64,000 bases of DNA from Sphingomonas profundi (lineage in GTDB: Bacteria > Pseudomonadota > Alphaproteobacteria > Sphingomonadales > Sphingomonadaceae): the NCBI RefSeq assembly GCF_009739515.1, contig NZ_CP046535.1, positions 868,001-932,000 on the forward strand. The letters run 5' to 3'. Shown here piece after piece: positions 30,205-37,930 of the stretch. Position 1 is the first letter of the stretch. Every line of letters starts with the position of its first letter. Under the pieces are notes generated by a model. The model ran no database searches. It saw only the letters and a program-made list of their open reading frames with translations, and had not been told where the DNA came from. Both the position numbers and the translations under genes were made by a program.

Positions 30205-30708
30205 CTAGCTTAGGCCGCCGCAACTTACGTGTATGAACTTCTTTTGGGCGGGGTCATAATACACATCGACAAAGCCACATCCGCCATCGGCGGGGTTACC
30301 CTCAAACCGACTTAAGGGCACACTCCTTCTCACTCCAGAGTTTGCACCTCTCTTTATTGCTTTGAAGCCACCCTCAACTATTATTCGGCTTCCAAGGGTG
30401 TTGAACGTGTATTCGCGATCATATGTGGCAAGTGGGTACGCATCCCTCGGCATTACAATGCTTGCTTCCAACTCGTCGAGTATCTTGAAAGACGGTGCAG
30501 TGGAGCCTCGAAATGATGGGTCCGGGCGGTTGGGCTCGTCTAGTGGCCTTGAAGCTGCACTGTCTTCTTCGAGCAGCGCTTCAAGCGTCATATTTCCCTG
30601 CTGGCCAGCGACCGCGTCAACGCCGGGAGCGCAGGCCGCCATGACACACAGAGCCGCAAGCGGTATGAAGCGAACGGGTGCATAGCAGCGGGGCAGTAGG
30701 GCGATCAT
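30205..30708 (-). CDS. Low-GC lipoprotein of unknown function
   Basis: 167 aa. Signal peptide with lipobox (PLAALCVMAACAPG; Cys near residue 26). The mature part has no recognised domain; it contains an acidic region (LEALLEEDSAA), two Cys (in DGGCGFVDVYYDPAQKKF and HVSCGG) and a YTFNTLGSRI segment. G+C is 51 percent over 30241-30480 by hand count (122 of 240), well below its neighbours, which suggests acquisition or relaxed selection. Convergent with the oxidoreductase. Confidence 0.65.
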   Translation of the reverse strand: MIALLPRCYAPVRFIPLAALCVMAACAPGVDAVAGQQGNMTLEALLEEDSAASRPLDEPNRPDPSFRGSTAPSFKILDELEASIVMPRDAYPLATYDREYTFNTLGSRIIVEGGFKAIKRGANSGVRRSVPLSRFEGNPADGGCGFVDVYYDPAQKKFIHVSCGGLS

Positions 30709-30780
30709 GCCTCGTTGTTACGTAGGTGTTGAATGTCCGCAAGTGGGGCGGATGCTGCCACTATCCTCTCGCCACCGCTC

Positions 30781-31050
30781 TCAATCCCGGTACCGCCGCC
30801 GTGCCTCTCGCTCACGCTCCGCATCCTCGCGGGCGCGCTTTTTTGCCTCGCGGCCTTCGCGGGCTTCCTGCTTGCGGATCTTGCGGCCGTAGTTGCGGTC
30901 GGCCTCGTCCTGGCTGGTCGTCGCCCAGTCGACGCCCTGGCTGGCGGCCTTGACCGGGAAGGTCACGATGCTCGCCGCCGTGCGCACGCAGCCGCCCAGC
31001 AGCAGCGGCGCCACCGGCAGCAGCATCGCGACCAATCGACTACGTTTCAC
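30781..31050 (-). CDS. Small lipoprotein with charged coiled-coil tail
   Basis: 89 aa. The start is GTG 31050 (VKRSRLVAMLLPV), chosen because GGGGGAG stands about 8 bases upstream; the longer frame would need a TTG. Signal peptide and lipobox PVAPLLLGGC; the mature protein has WATTSQDEADRNYG and a strongly charged Lys/Arg/Glu tail (about residues 55-89). It follows the DUF2474 gene by 14 bases and is probably in the cyd transcript. Function unknown. Confidence 0.7.
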   Translation of the reverse strand: MKRSRLVAMLLPVAPLLLGGCVRTAASIVTFPVKAASQGVDWATTSQDEADRNYGRKIRKQEAREGREAKKRAREDAEREREARRRYRD

Positions 31051-31064
31051 CGCCGCACTCCCCC

Positions 31065-31202
31065 TCAAGATGCCGTCACCAGGCGTATCAGCGTCGCCAC
31101 GACGAACAGGGTCGCCACGCTCGCCGCCCAGATGGCGACGAACCAGCCGAGCTGCCGCCCGATCCGGTGGCGCCGCGCCTTGCCTAGCAGCAGACCCTTA
31201 AT
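31065..31202 (-). CDS. DUF2474/CydX-like small bd-oxidase subunit
   Basis: A 45-codon frame directly after cydB, too short for the usual length cutoff. It reads IKGLLLGKARRHRIGRQLG and then one hydrophobic helix WFVAIWAASVATLFVVATLIRLV. That matches the DUF2474 pattern (basic stretch, LGWF, a single membrane segment, LIRL), whose members follow cyanide-insensitive bd oxidase genes. There is no ATG, GTG or TTG: the likely start is ATT at 31202, with GGAGG 5 bases before it; a downstream CTG is possible. It overlaps the cydB stop. Probably a small stabilising subunit of the oxidase (inference). Confidence 0.65.
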   Translation of the reverse strand: MKGLLLGKARRHRIGRQLGWFVAIWAASVATLFVVATLIRLVTAS

Positions 31203-32193
31203 GATAGCCTCCGTCGCTCACCTTGCCGCGGAACACCCAGTAGGCCCAGGCGGTGTAGCCCAGGATGACCGGCACGAGGATCGATGCGCCGACCAGCATG
31301 AATGCCTGACTAACCGGCGGCGACGCCGCCTGCCAGATGGTGACGCGGCCGGGGATCACATCCGGCCAGATCGATACGGCGAGGCCGGCGAGGGCGAGGC
31401 CGAAGATCGCCAGCGTCCACACGAACGGCGCGGCATCGTGGCCGCGGGCGATGGCGCGCCACAGCATCAGCGCGGCGCCGGCCACGAGCAGCGGCATCGG
31501 CACGGTGACGAGCAGCCCCGGCCAGACGAACCAGCGGTGCCAATACTGGCCTTCGAGGAACGGCGTGTAGAGGCTGACGAGGCCCAGCGAGACGAGCATC
31601 GCCGGCGCGAGGAAGCGGGCCAGCCGCCGCGCATCGCGATGCACCCGCCCCTCGGTGCGCCAGATGAGGAAGCCGGCGCCGAGCAGGGCGTAGCCGGCCA
31701 GCAGGCTGAAGCCGGTGAGCAGGCTGAACGGCGTCAGCCAGTCCCACCAGCCGCCGGCATAGGCGCGGCCCTTCACGCTGATGCCCTGCAGCAGCGCGCC
31801 CAGCGTGATCCCCTGGGCGAAGGTGGCGATCACCGATCCGGCGCAGAAGCCCGCATCCCACCCGGCGCGGTGCGACGGATCGCGCCAGCGGAACTCGAAC
31901 GCCACGCCGCGGAAGACGAGGCCGAGCAGCATCGCGATCAGCGGCGTGTAGAGCGCCGGCAGGATGATCGCGTAGGCGAGCGGAAAGGCCGCCATCAGCC
32001 CGCCGCCGCCCAGCACCAGCCACGTCTCGTTGCCGTCCCACACCGGCGCGATCGCGTTCATCGCGCTGTCCCGCTCGCCGCCCACGCGGAAGGCGGGAAA
32101 GAGGATGCCGATGCCGAGATCGAACCCGTCCAGCACCACATAGGCGGCAACGGCGAAGGCGATGATCGCGGCCCAGACGACGGTCAGGTCCAT
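31198..32193 (-). CDS. cydB: Cytochrome bd-type quinol oxidase subunit II
   Basis: 331 aa, about eight to nine membrane segments. The opening MDLTVVWAAIIAFAVAAYVVLDGFDLG and the ENETW-type segment DGNETWLVLGGGGLMAAFP are characteristic. Works with CydA to reduce oxygen using quinol in the inner membrane. The start at 32193 has GGGAG 8 bases upstream. It lies 28 bases after cydA. Confidence 0.95.
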   Translation of the reverse strand: MDLTVVWAAIIAFAVAAYVVLDGFDLGIGILFPAFRVGGERDSAMNAIAPVWDGNETWLVLGGGGLMAAFPLAYAIILPALYTPLIAMLLGLVFRGVAFEFRWRDPSHRAGWDAGFCAGSVIATFAQGITLGALLQGISVKGRAYAGGWWDWLTPFSLLTGFSLLAGYALLGAGFLIWRTEGRVHRDARRLARFLAPAMLVSLGLVSLYTPFLEGQYWHRWFVWPGLLVTVPMPLLVAGAALMLWRAIARGHDAAPFVWTLAIFGLALAGLAVSIWPDVIPGRVTIWQAASPPVSQAFMLVGASILVPVILGYTAWAYWVFRGKVSDGGYH

Positions 32194-32221
32194 GGCGTCG
32201 GCTCCCTGGCGTGGCACTCCA

Positions 32222-33643
32222 TCAGCGATGCTCCTCCGCCACGCCGGCGCCGCTCGCCTGCGCGGGGGCGGGGGTGATGCCGGCCGAGCGGATCGGCGCG
32301 CGTGCGGGATCGCTCTCCTGCGGCTTGGGCGCGTGCGCCATCAGCTTCAATATGTAGAGCGTGCCGGCGGCGAACACCGCGAAGTAGACGATCACGAAGG
32401 CCATCAGCGATCCGGTGACGCCGGGGGTGGCGATGGGCGACACCGCCTCGCTGGTGCGCATCACGCCGTAGATCACCCATGGCTGGCGGCCGACCTCCGT
32501 CGTCACCCAGCCGGCGATCACGGCGACGAAGCCGGACGGCCCCATCACCAGCGCCAGCCGGTGCAGCCACGGCCAGTCGTAGAGGCGGCCGCGCACCCGC
32601 GCGAGCAGGCTGAGCAGGCCGAGGCCGAGCATGGCGAAGCCGATGCCCACCATGATGCGGAACGACCAGAACACGATGGCGACGGGCGGCCGGTCCCGCT
32701 TGGGGATCGTCTCCAGCCCGGCCAGCGGCGCGTTCGGATCATGCTTCAGGATCAGCGAGGAGAGCTTCGGTATCTCGATCGCGTAGCGCACCGTCTCGGC
32801 CGCGCTGTCCGGCAGGCCGAACAGGATCAGCGGCGCGCCATGCGGGTGGCTGCGGAAATGGCCCTCCATCGCCATCACCTTGGCGGGCTGATGCGCCAGC
32901 GTGTTGAGGCCGTGCTCGTCGCCGGCGAGGATCTGGACCGGCGCGACCAGCGCGGCCATCCACATCGCCATCGAGAACATGGTGCGTACCTGCGCCGTCT
33001 TGCGGCCGTGCAGCAGGTGCCACGCGCCGACGCCGCCCACGGCCAGCGCCGTGGTGAGGTAGGCGGCGATCACGGTATGGACCAGGCGATAGGGGAAGCT
33101 GGGGTTGAAGATGATCTCCAGCCAGCCGTGCGCCGGCACGAACTGGCCGACGGCGTTCGTGGCGAAGCCCACCGGCGTCTGCATCCAGCTGTTGACGCTG
33201 AGGATCCAGAAGGCGGAAATGAAGGTGCCCAGCGCCACCATGCAGGTGGCGGCGAAGTGCAGGCCGCGCCCTACCTTCTGCATGCCGAACAGCATTACGC
33301 CCAGGAAGCCCGCTTCCAGGAAGAAGGCGGTCAAAACCTCATAGGCCATCAACGGCCCGACGATGGGGCCGGCACGATCCGAGTAGACCGACCAGTTGGT
33401 GCCGAACTGGTAGGACATGACGATGCCCGAGACGACGCCCATCGCGAAGGCCAGCGCGAAGATCTTCAGCCAGTAGCGGAAGAGATCGAGATAATGGTCC
33501 TTCCCCGTCTTCAGCCACAGCCCTTCGAGCACCGCCAGGAAGCTGGCGAGCCCGATCGAGAAGGAGGGGAACAGGAAGTGGAAGGAGACGGTGAAGGCGA
33601 ACTGGGCGCGAGCCAGAAGCAGCGCGGTTTCGGCGGCGGTCAT
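32222..33643 (-). CDS. cydA: Cytochrome bd-type quinol oxidase subunit I (CIO type)
   Basis: 473 aa. Carries the haems; the N-terminal ARAQFAFTVSFHFLFPSFSIG holds the high-spin haem b His, and HQPAKVMAMEGHF and TEVGRQPW are the conserved blocks. The quinol loop is short, so it belongs with the cyanide-insensitive (CioA) branch. CydD/CydC are not in this window. The start MTAAETALLLAR at 33643 is chosen; an upstream MRPFMTAAE frame is possible. Confidence 0.95.
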   Translation of the reverse strand: MTAAETALLLARAQFAFTVSFHFLFPSFSIGLASFLAVLEGLWLKTGKDHYLDLFRYWLKIFALAFAMGVVSGIVMSYQFGTNWSVYSDRAGPIVGPLMAYEVLTAFFLEAGFLGVMLFGMQKVGRGLHFAATCMVALGTFISAFWILSVNSWMQTPVGFATNAVGQFVPAHGWLEIIFNPSFPYRLVHTVIAAYLTTALAVGGVGAWHLLHGRKTAQVRTMFSMAMWMAALVAPVQILAGDEHGLNTLAHQPAKVMAMEGHFRSHPHGAPLILFGLPDSAAETVRYAIEIPKLSSLILKHDPNAPLAGLETIPKRDRPPVAIVFWSFRIMVGIGFAMLGLGLLSLLARVRGRLYDWPWLHRLALVMGPSGFVAVIAGWVTTEVGRQPWVIYGVMRTSEAVSPIATPGVTGSLMAFVIVYFAVFAAGTLYILKLMAHAPKPQESDPARAPIRSAGITPAPAQASGAGVAEEHR

Positions 33644-33724
33644 GAACGGACGCCATAGCAGGTGGCGAGTCGGATGCACGAACGGAAACGCATCCTGCGA
33701 TTGCGTGCAGCGCAATCGCGGGCG

Positions 33725-34069
33725 TCAGCGATCCAGCGGCAGCCTGAACACGCGCAGCACCACGGAATCTCCGCCCACCTTGCGCAGGGTGCGCAGCAGC
33801 CGCTCATTGGCCGGCGGGCCGGCGGGATCGTCGCCGCGACGGGCGTCGGGCAGGGCATCGCGGATCGCGCGCTGCTGGTCCTGCACCATCTCCTCCATGC
33901 CGGCGGCGGCGGCGTCGCCGCGCGGCCATGGCGACGGATCGGCCGCCGCCGGCGAGGGATCGGGCGTGGGCATCTCGTCCTCGCCGATCGCCGGGGTGGC
34001 GGCGGCGGCGGGCGCGGCGGCGATCGCGAGCAGGCAGGCGAGGACGAGGCGACTGGTCACGCCAGCCAT
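33725..34069 (-). CDS. Secreted small protein of unknown function
   Basis: 114 aa. A clear signal peptide (MAGVTSRLVLACLLAIAAAPAAAATP), then a Pro/Ala/Asp-rich stretch and a C-terminal basic segment (LLRTLRKVGGDSVVLRVFRL). No recognised family. It lies 81 bases upstream of cydA on the same strand, divergent from telA at 34160. Confidence 0.6.
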   Translation of the reverse strand: MAGVTSRLVLACLLAIAAAPAAAATPAIGEDEMPTPDPSPAAADPSPWPRGDAAAAGMEEMVQDQQRAIRDALPDARRGDDPAGPPANERLLRTLRKVGGDSVVLRVFRLPLDR

Positions 34070-34159
34070 ATAGGCGTGCGCGCGCGGGACATGAAGCGTC
34101 CTTGAACCCGCCATCATATCCCTCCATCTTGAACGCCGGCCCCGCAGGAGACCGAGTGC

Positions 34160-35359
34160 ATGGCGACGACCAAGACCGAGACCGATCTGGTGCTGACCCC
34201 GCCCGAGCCGGTGAAGGTCGTCGCCCCCAGCGCCGCCGCCGGGTTGGTGCCGCTGCGGGACGAACAGCGATCTAAGCTGGACGAGAAGGCCGACGGCTTC
34301 GTCGAGGATCTCGTCGCGCAGGACGTGAACAGCCCCGAGTTCGGCAAGCGCGTGGACCAGCTGACCAACATGGGCCGCAAGGAGATCGCCGAGGCCGCCG
34401 GCTTCTCCAACCGCTTCCTCGACAAGCCGGTGAAGGCGATGGACCCGGAGAGCGGCGTCGGCACCGATCTGGCGGAGCTGCGCCGCACGATCGAGGATCT
34501 GGACCCCGGCAAGCAGGGCAATCTGCTGGCGCCCAGGAAGATCTTCGGCATCCTGCCGTTCGGCAACAAGATGCGCGACTATTTCGACGGCTACAAATCC
34601 GCGCAGACCCACATCTCCTCGATCCTCGCCCGGCTGGCGAGCGGCAAGGACGAACTGATCAAGGACAATGCCGCGATCGACGTGGAGCGGCAGAACATGT
34701 GGGCCGCGATGCAGCGGCTGGAGCAGATGATCCACGTCTCCAAGGCGCTGGACGAGCGGCTGGAGGCCAAGGCGCTGGAGCTGGACTCGGCCGATCCGGC
34801 CAAGGCCAAGGCGGTGCGCGAGAGCGCGCTGTTCTACATCCGCCAGCGATCGACCGACCTGCTGACCCAGATGGCGGTGACGGTGCAGGGCTATCTGGCG
34901 CTGGACCTCGTCAAGAAAAACAATGTGGAGCTGGTGAAGGGCGTCGATCGTGCCAGCACCACCACCGTCGCCGCGCTGCGCACGGCGGTGACGGTGGCGC
35001 AGGCGATGACCAACCAGAAACTGGTGCTGCAGCAGATCACCGCGCTGAACACCACCACCGCGAACATGATCGATTCCACCGGCGAGCTGCTTAAATCGCA
35101 GACGGCGACGATCCACCAGCAGGCGGCCGGATCGACGATACCGATCGAGACGCTGCAGCGCGCCTTCCAGAACATCTACGACACGATGGACAGCATCGAT
35201 CGCTTCAAGGTGGAGGCCCTCTCCTCGATGAAGCAGACGGTAACGGTGCTGACCGGCGAGGTGGAGAAATCGCGCGGCTACATCGCCCGCGCGGAAGGGG
35301 CGGCGCAGGGGCAGGCGGGCGGCGGCGCGTCCGACATGCTGAAGCCGCTGGAGGGCTGA
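34160..35359 (+). CDS. telA: TelA-like (toxic anion resistance family) protein
   Basis: 399 aa, largely alpha-helical with coiled coils. A conserved TelA core is seen from about residue 110 to 370, including LPFGNKMRDYFDGYKSAQTHI, RQNMWAAMQRL and TTVAALRTAVTVAQAM. The family was named for tellurite resistance but its function is unclear. GGAG lies about 8 bases before ATG 34160. It is followed after 1 base by an XpaC-like gene, the classic telA-xpaC pairing. Confidence 0.88.
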   Translation: MATTKTETDLVLTPPEPVKVVAPSAAAGLVPLRDEQRSKLDEKADGFVEDLVAQDVNSPEFGKRVDQLTNMGRKEIAEAAGFSNRFLDKPVKAMDPESGVGTDLAELRRTIEDLDPGKQGNLLAPRKIFGILPFGNKMRDYFDGYKSAQTHISSILARLASGKDELIKDNAAIDVERQNMWAAMQRLEQMIHVSKALDERLEAKALELDSADPAKAKAVRESALFYIRQRSTDLLTQMAVTVQGYLALDLVKKNNVELVKGVDRASTTTVAALRTAVTVAQAMTNQKLVLQQITALNTTTANMIDSTGELLKSQTATIHQQAAGSTIPIETLQRAFQNIYDTMDSIDRFKVEALSSMKQTVTVLTGEVEKSRGYIARAEGAAQGQAGGGASDMLKPLEG

Positions 35360-35360
35360 C

Positions 35361-36068
35361 ATGGCGGAGCTGGGCCGCGCCATCGAACGGGCGGAGGAGG
35401 TGCTGAACCGCGTCCGCTCCGAATCCACCGGCATCGCGGCGCGTGCGCGGCGGCGGCGCTGGGCGGCGCTGGTGCGGCGGGTGAAGCTGGCCGTGCTGGC
35501 GATGCTGGGCGTGATGGTGGCGGCCGCCGTTACCGGCATGTTCGTGCCGATCGGCATCGGCGGCTTCTTCCTGGCGATGGTGGCGATGATGGTGGTGGCG
35601 CTCACCATCCTGCTGTGGCCGGCGGCGGCCGAGGCGACGCCGCAGGCGCTGGTGCAGACCGATCTGAAGCAGCTGCCCCAGCGCACCGAGGAGTGGCTGG
35701 AGCGGCAGCGCCCGGCGCTGCCGGCGCCGGCGATCCGCCTGGTGGACGGCATTGGCGCGCGGCTGGACGCGCTGGGTCCGCAGCTCGCCACGCTCGATCC
35801 GGCGGTGCCGGCGGCGGCCGAGCTGCGCAAGCTGATGGCGGAGGAGCTGCCCGAGCTCGTCTCCGGCTATCAGCGCGTGCCGGCGCACCTGCGCCGCGAC
35901 GAGAGCCGCGGCCTCAGCCCCGATCGCCAGCTGGTCGAGGGGCTGACGGTGGTGGACAGCGAACTCGCCCGCATGGCGGAGCAGCTGGCGCGCGGCGACC
36001 TGGACCGGCTGGCGACGCAGAACCGCTACCTGGAGCTGAAATATCGCGGCGCGGAGGATGCCGGCTGA
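35361..36068 (+). CDS. XpaC-like membrane protein
   Basis: 235 aa. N-terminal helix, then two hydrophobic segments (about residues 38-55 and 60-80), then a C-terminal domain with helical repeats (LPQRTEEWLERQRPALPAPA; LMAEELPELVSGYQRVPAH), as in the XpaC (5-bromo-4-chloroindolyl phosphate hydrolysis) family that accompanies TelA. Despite the historic name, XpaC proteins are not known phosphatases. Role unknown; linked to telA by position. Confidence 0.75.
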   Translation: MAELGRAIERAEEVLNRVRSESTGIAARARRRRWAALVRRVKLAVLAMLGVMVAAAVTGMFVPIGIGGFFLAMVAMMVVALTILLWPAAAEATPQALVQTDLKQLPQRTEEWLERQRPALPAPAIRLVDGIGARLDALGPQLATLDPAVPAAAELRKLMAEELPELVSGYQRVPAHLRRDESRGLSPDRQLVEGLTVVDSELARMAEQLARGDLDRLATQNRYLELKYRGAEDAG

Positions 36069-36166
36069 GGATCGGAACGGCTTGTAACGGGCGGTACAAG
36101 ACCGGCGTGCCGGACTCGGTTGGCGAGTAGCCCGTCAAACACGTAGACGGCACTCTTTATTAGATG

Positions 36167-36194
36167 GTCGTCATCCTGAACTTGTATTCAGGAG
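36167..36194. repeat. Short palindrome (family B, copy 2)
   Basis: GTCATCCTGAACTTGTATTCAGGAG has arms TCCTGAA and TTCAGGA, like the copy at 49861. It lies between the convergent xpaC-like and pirin genes. Confidence 0.65.
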
Positions 36195-36214
36195 AACTAT
36201 TGACGCAACGTCCC

Positions 36215-36913
36215 TCACGCCGCGTCGACCAGCACGATCTCGCTGTCTTCGATCGCGGTCATCACGATGTGCGTGCCGCCGCCCACCGCGATGCCGTCGC
36301 CGGCCTCCGCCCGGCCGTCGTTCAGCATCAGCGCGCCGGTGGCGGGGACGAGGTAGGCGTGGCGGCCGGCCATCACCTCATGCTCGATCGTGTCGCCGGC
36401 CTTCAGCGTCGCGCCCAGCACGCGCGCCGGCGTGCGGATCGGCAGCGCGTCCGCATCCTCGGCGAAGCCGCTGGCGAGCGTGACCCAGCGGCCCGCGCGG
36501 TCGCTCTTGGGGAAGGGCTTGGCCCCCCAGCCGGGCTCGCCGCCGCGGGCGGCCGGCTGGAGCCAGATCTGAAACAGGCGGGTCGTCCCGCCCTCCGCGT
36601 TGAGTTCGGAATGGGTGACGCCGCTGCCCGCGCTCATCACCTGCACGTCGCCGGCGGCGGTGCGGCCGTGATTGCCCATGCTGTCGCGATGCGTGATCGC
36701 GCCCTCGCGCACATAGGTGACGATCTCCATGTCGCGGTGCTGATGCGGCGGGAAGCCGGCGCCGGCGGCGATCGCATCGTCGTTCCACACGCGGATGGAG
36801 CCCCAGCCCATCCGGTCCGGATCGTAATAATCGGCGAAGGAAAAATGGTGCCGCGCATCCAGCCAGCCATGATCCGCGTGGCCGAGGCTGGCGAAGGGCC
36901 GACGATCGATCAT
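36215..36913 (-). CDS. Pirin-family protein
   Basis: 232 aa bicupin. The first cupin (about residues 20-120) has FPPHQHRDMEIVTYVREGAITHRDSMGN and GSGVTHSE, which contain the three metal-binding His and one Glu of pirins. Bacterial pirins are cytoplasmic; some oxidise quercetin, others modulate metabolism, and the role here is unknown. ATG 36913 is fixed by GAGGAGA five bases upstream, which lies inside a hairpin. Confidence 0.88.
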   Translation of the reverse strand: MIDRRPFASLGHADHGWLDARHHFSFADYYDPDRMGWGSIRVWNDDAIAAGAGFPPHQHRDMEIVTYVREGAITHRDSMGNHGRTAAGDVQVMSAGSGVTHSELNAEGGTTRLFQIWLQPAARGGEPGWGAKPFPKSDRAGRWVTLASGFAEDADALPIRTPARVLGATLKAGDTIEHEVMAGRHAYLVPATGALMLNDGRAEAGDGIAVGGGTHIVMTAIEDSEIVLVDAA

Positions 36914-36921
36914 GTTCGTCT

Positions 36922-36941
36922 CCTCAAATGTTCGTTTGAGG
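36922..36941 (-). promoter_or_regulatory. Palindrome covering the pirin ribosome binding site
   Basis: Perfect 7-base arms CCTCAAA and TTTGAGG around a 6-base loop. In the pirin mRNA the second arm carries GAGG of the ribosome binding site, so the hairpin could hide it. As DNA it could also be an operator for a dimeric regulator such as those linked to pirin genes. This is inference from sequence alone. Confidence 0.45.
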
Positions 36942-37026
36942 GTAAAGATAGTCGCAACCGTCCGTTATTACAGGTGCGGGGATCGCGCCTTGACCTGGCA
37001 GAGCCCTTGCAGCCGTTAGTCCGCCA

Positions 37027-37059
37027 TTAACCTTTTGCGTTCATGGATCGGATGGTTAA
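37027..37059. promoter_or_regulatory. Candidate CtrA binding sites upstream of ctrA
   Basis: TTAACCTT at 37027-37034 and, on the opposite strand, an exact TTAACCAT at 37052-37059. TTAACCAT is the known strong CtrA half-site. The two are inverted, with CATTAAC and GTTAATG flanks, about 60-90 bases before the ctrA ATG. This suggests autoregulation, as in other alphaproteobacteria. The spacing is not the classical TTAA-N7-TTAA. Confidence 0.5.
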
Positions 37060-37116
37060 TGAAGACTTCCGCAGCGACGGGCCGAGGCCGCGCTACGGCG
37101 ACAGGGGGTTTGCAAC

Positions 37117-37818
37117 ATGCGCGTGCTGCTGATCGAGGATGAGCCCACCACCGCCAAGAGCATCGAGCTGATGCTGAACGCGGAAGGGTTCAACGTCTAC
37201 ACGACCGATCTGGGCGAGGAAGGCCTCGATCTGGGCAAGCTGTACGATTACGACATCATCTGCCTGGACCTGAACCTGCCGGACATGCACGGCTACGACG
37301 TGCTGAAGAAGCTGCGCACCGCCAAGGTGCAGACGCCGGTGATGATCCTCTCCGGCATCGGCGAGATGGACAGCAAGGTGCGCGCGCTGGGCTTCGGCGC
37401 CGACGATTACGTGACCAAGCCGTTCCACCGCGAGGAGCTGGTGGCCCGCATCCACGCCGTGGTGCGCCGCTCGAAGGGCCATTCGCAGTCGGTGATCCGC
37501 ACCGGCAAGCTGGCGGTGAACCTGGATGCCAAGACGGTGGAAGTCGATGGCAGCCGCGTGCACCTGACCGGCAAGGAATATGCGATGCTGGAGCTGCTCT
37601 CGCTCCGCAAGTCGACCACGCTGACCAAGGAGATGTTCCTCAATCATCTCTACGGCGGCATGGACGAGCCGGAACTGAAGATCATCGACGTGTTCATCTG
37701 CAAGCTGCGCAAGAAGCTGAGCCTGGCCTGCGGCGGCGACAATTATATCGAGACCGTGTGGGGCCGCGGCTATGTGCTGCGCGATCCGGACGAGGTGGGC
37801 GTCGCCCAGGTCGCCTGA
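37117..37818 (+). CDS. ctrA: Cell-cycle response regulator CtrA
   Basis: 233 aa, OmpR/PhoB-type. The receiver domain (about 1-115) begins [20 protein letters not shown] and has the phospho-acceptor Asp51 in CLDLNLPD, Ser/Thr in LSGIGEMD and Lys in TKPF. The winged-helix DNA-binding domain (about 125-230) contains [16 protein letters not shown] and [10 protein letters not shown]. Controls cell-cycle, motility and division genes in alphaproteobacteria. Monocistronic, with candidate CtrA sites upstream. Identification is secure because of its near-complete match to the CtrA type sequence. Confidence 0.97.
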   Translation: MRVLLIEDEPTTAKSIELMLNAEGFNVYTTDLGEEGLDLGKLYDYDIICLDLNLPDMHGYDVLKKLRTAKVQTPVMILSGIGEMDSKVRALGFGADDYVTKPFHREELVARIHAVVRRSKGHSQSVIRTGKLAVNLDAKTVEVDGSRVHLTGKEYAMLELLSLRKSTTLTKEMFLNHLYGGMDEPELKIIDVFICKLRKKLSLACGGDNYIETVWGRGYVLRDPDEVGVAQVA

Positions 37819-37930
37819 GCGACCCGGGCGACGGCGGGCGCCGCGTGTCCTTTGCCCGCCGATTATCCCTCTTTCCCTATTTTATCGGCGATGGCCTTGT
37901 TCGCGGCCCTGATGCGTTGCAGTCTCCTAT

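Noticed and set aside
30733-32277. 514-codon plus-strand frame over cydB and the small lipoprotein
   Set aside because: Antisense shadow of conserved genes with no family resemblance.
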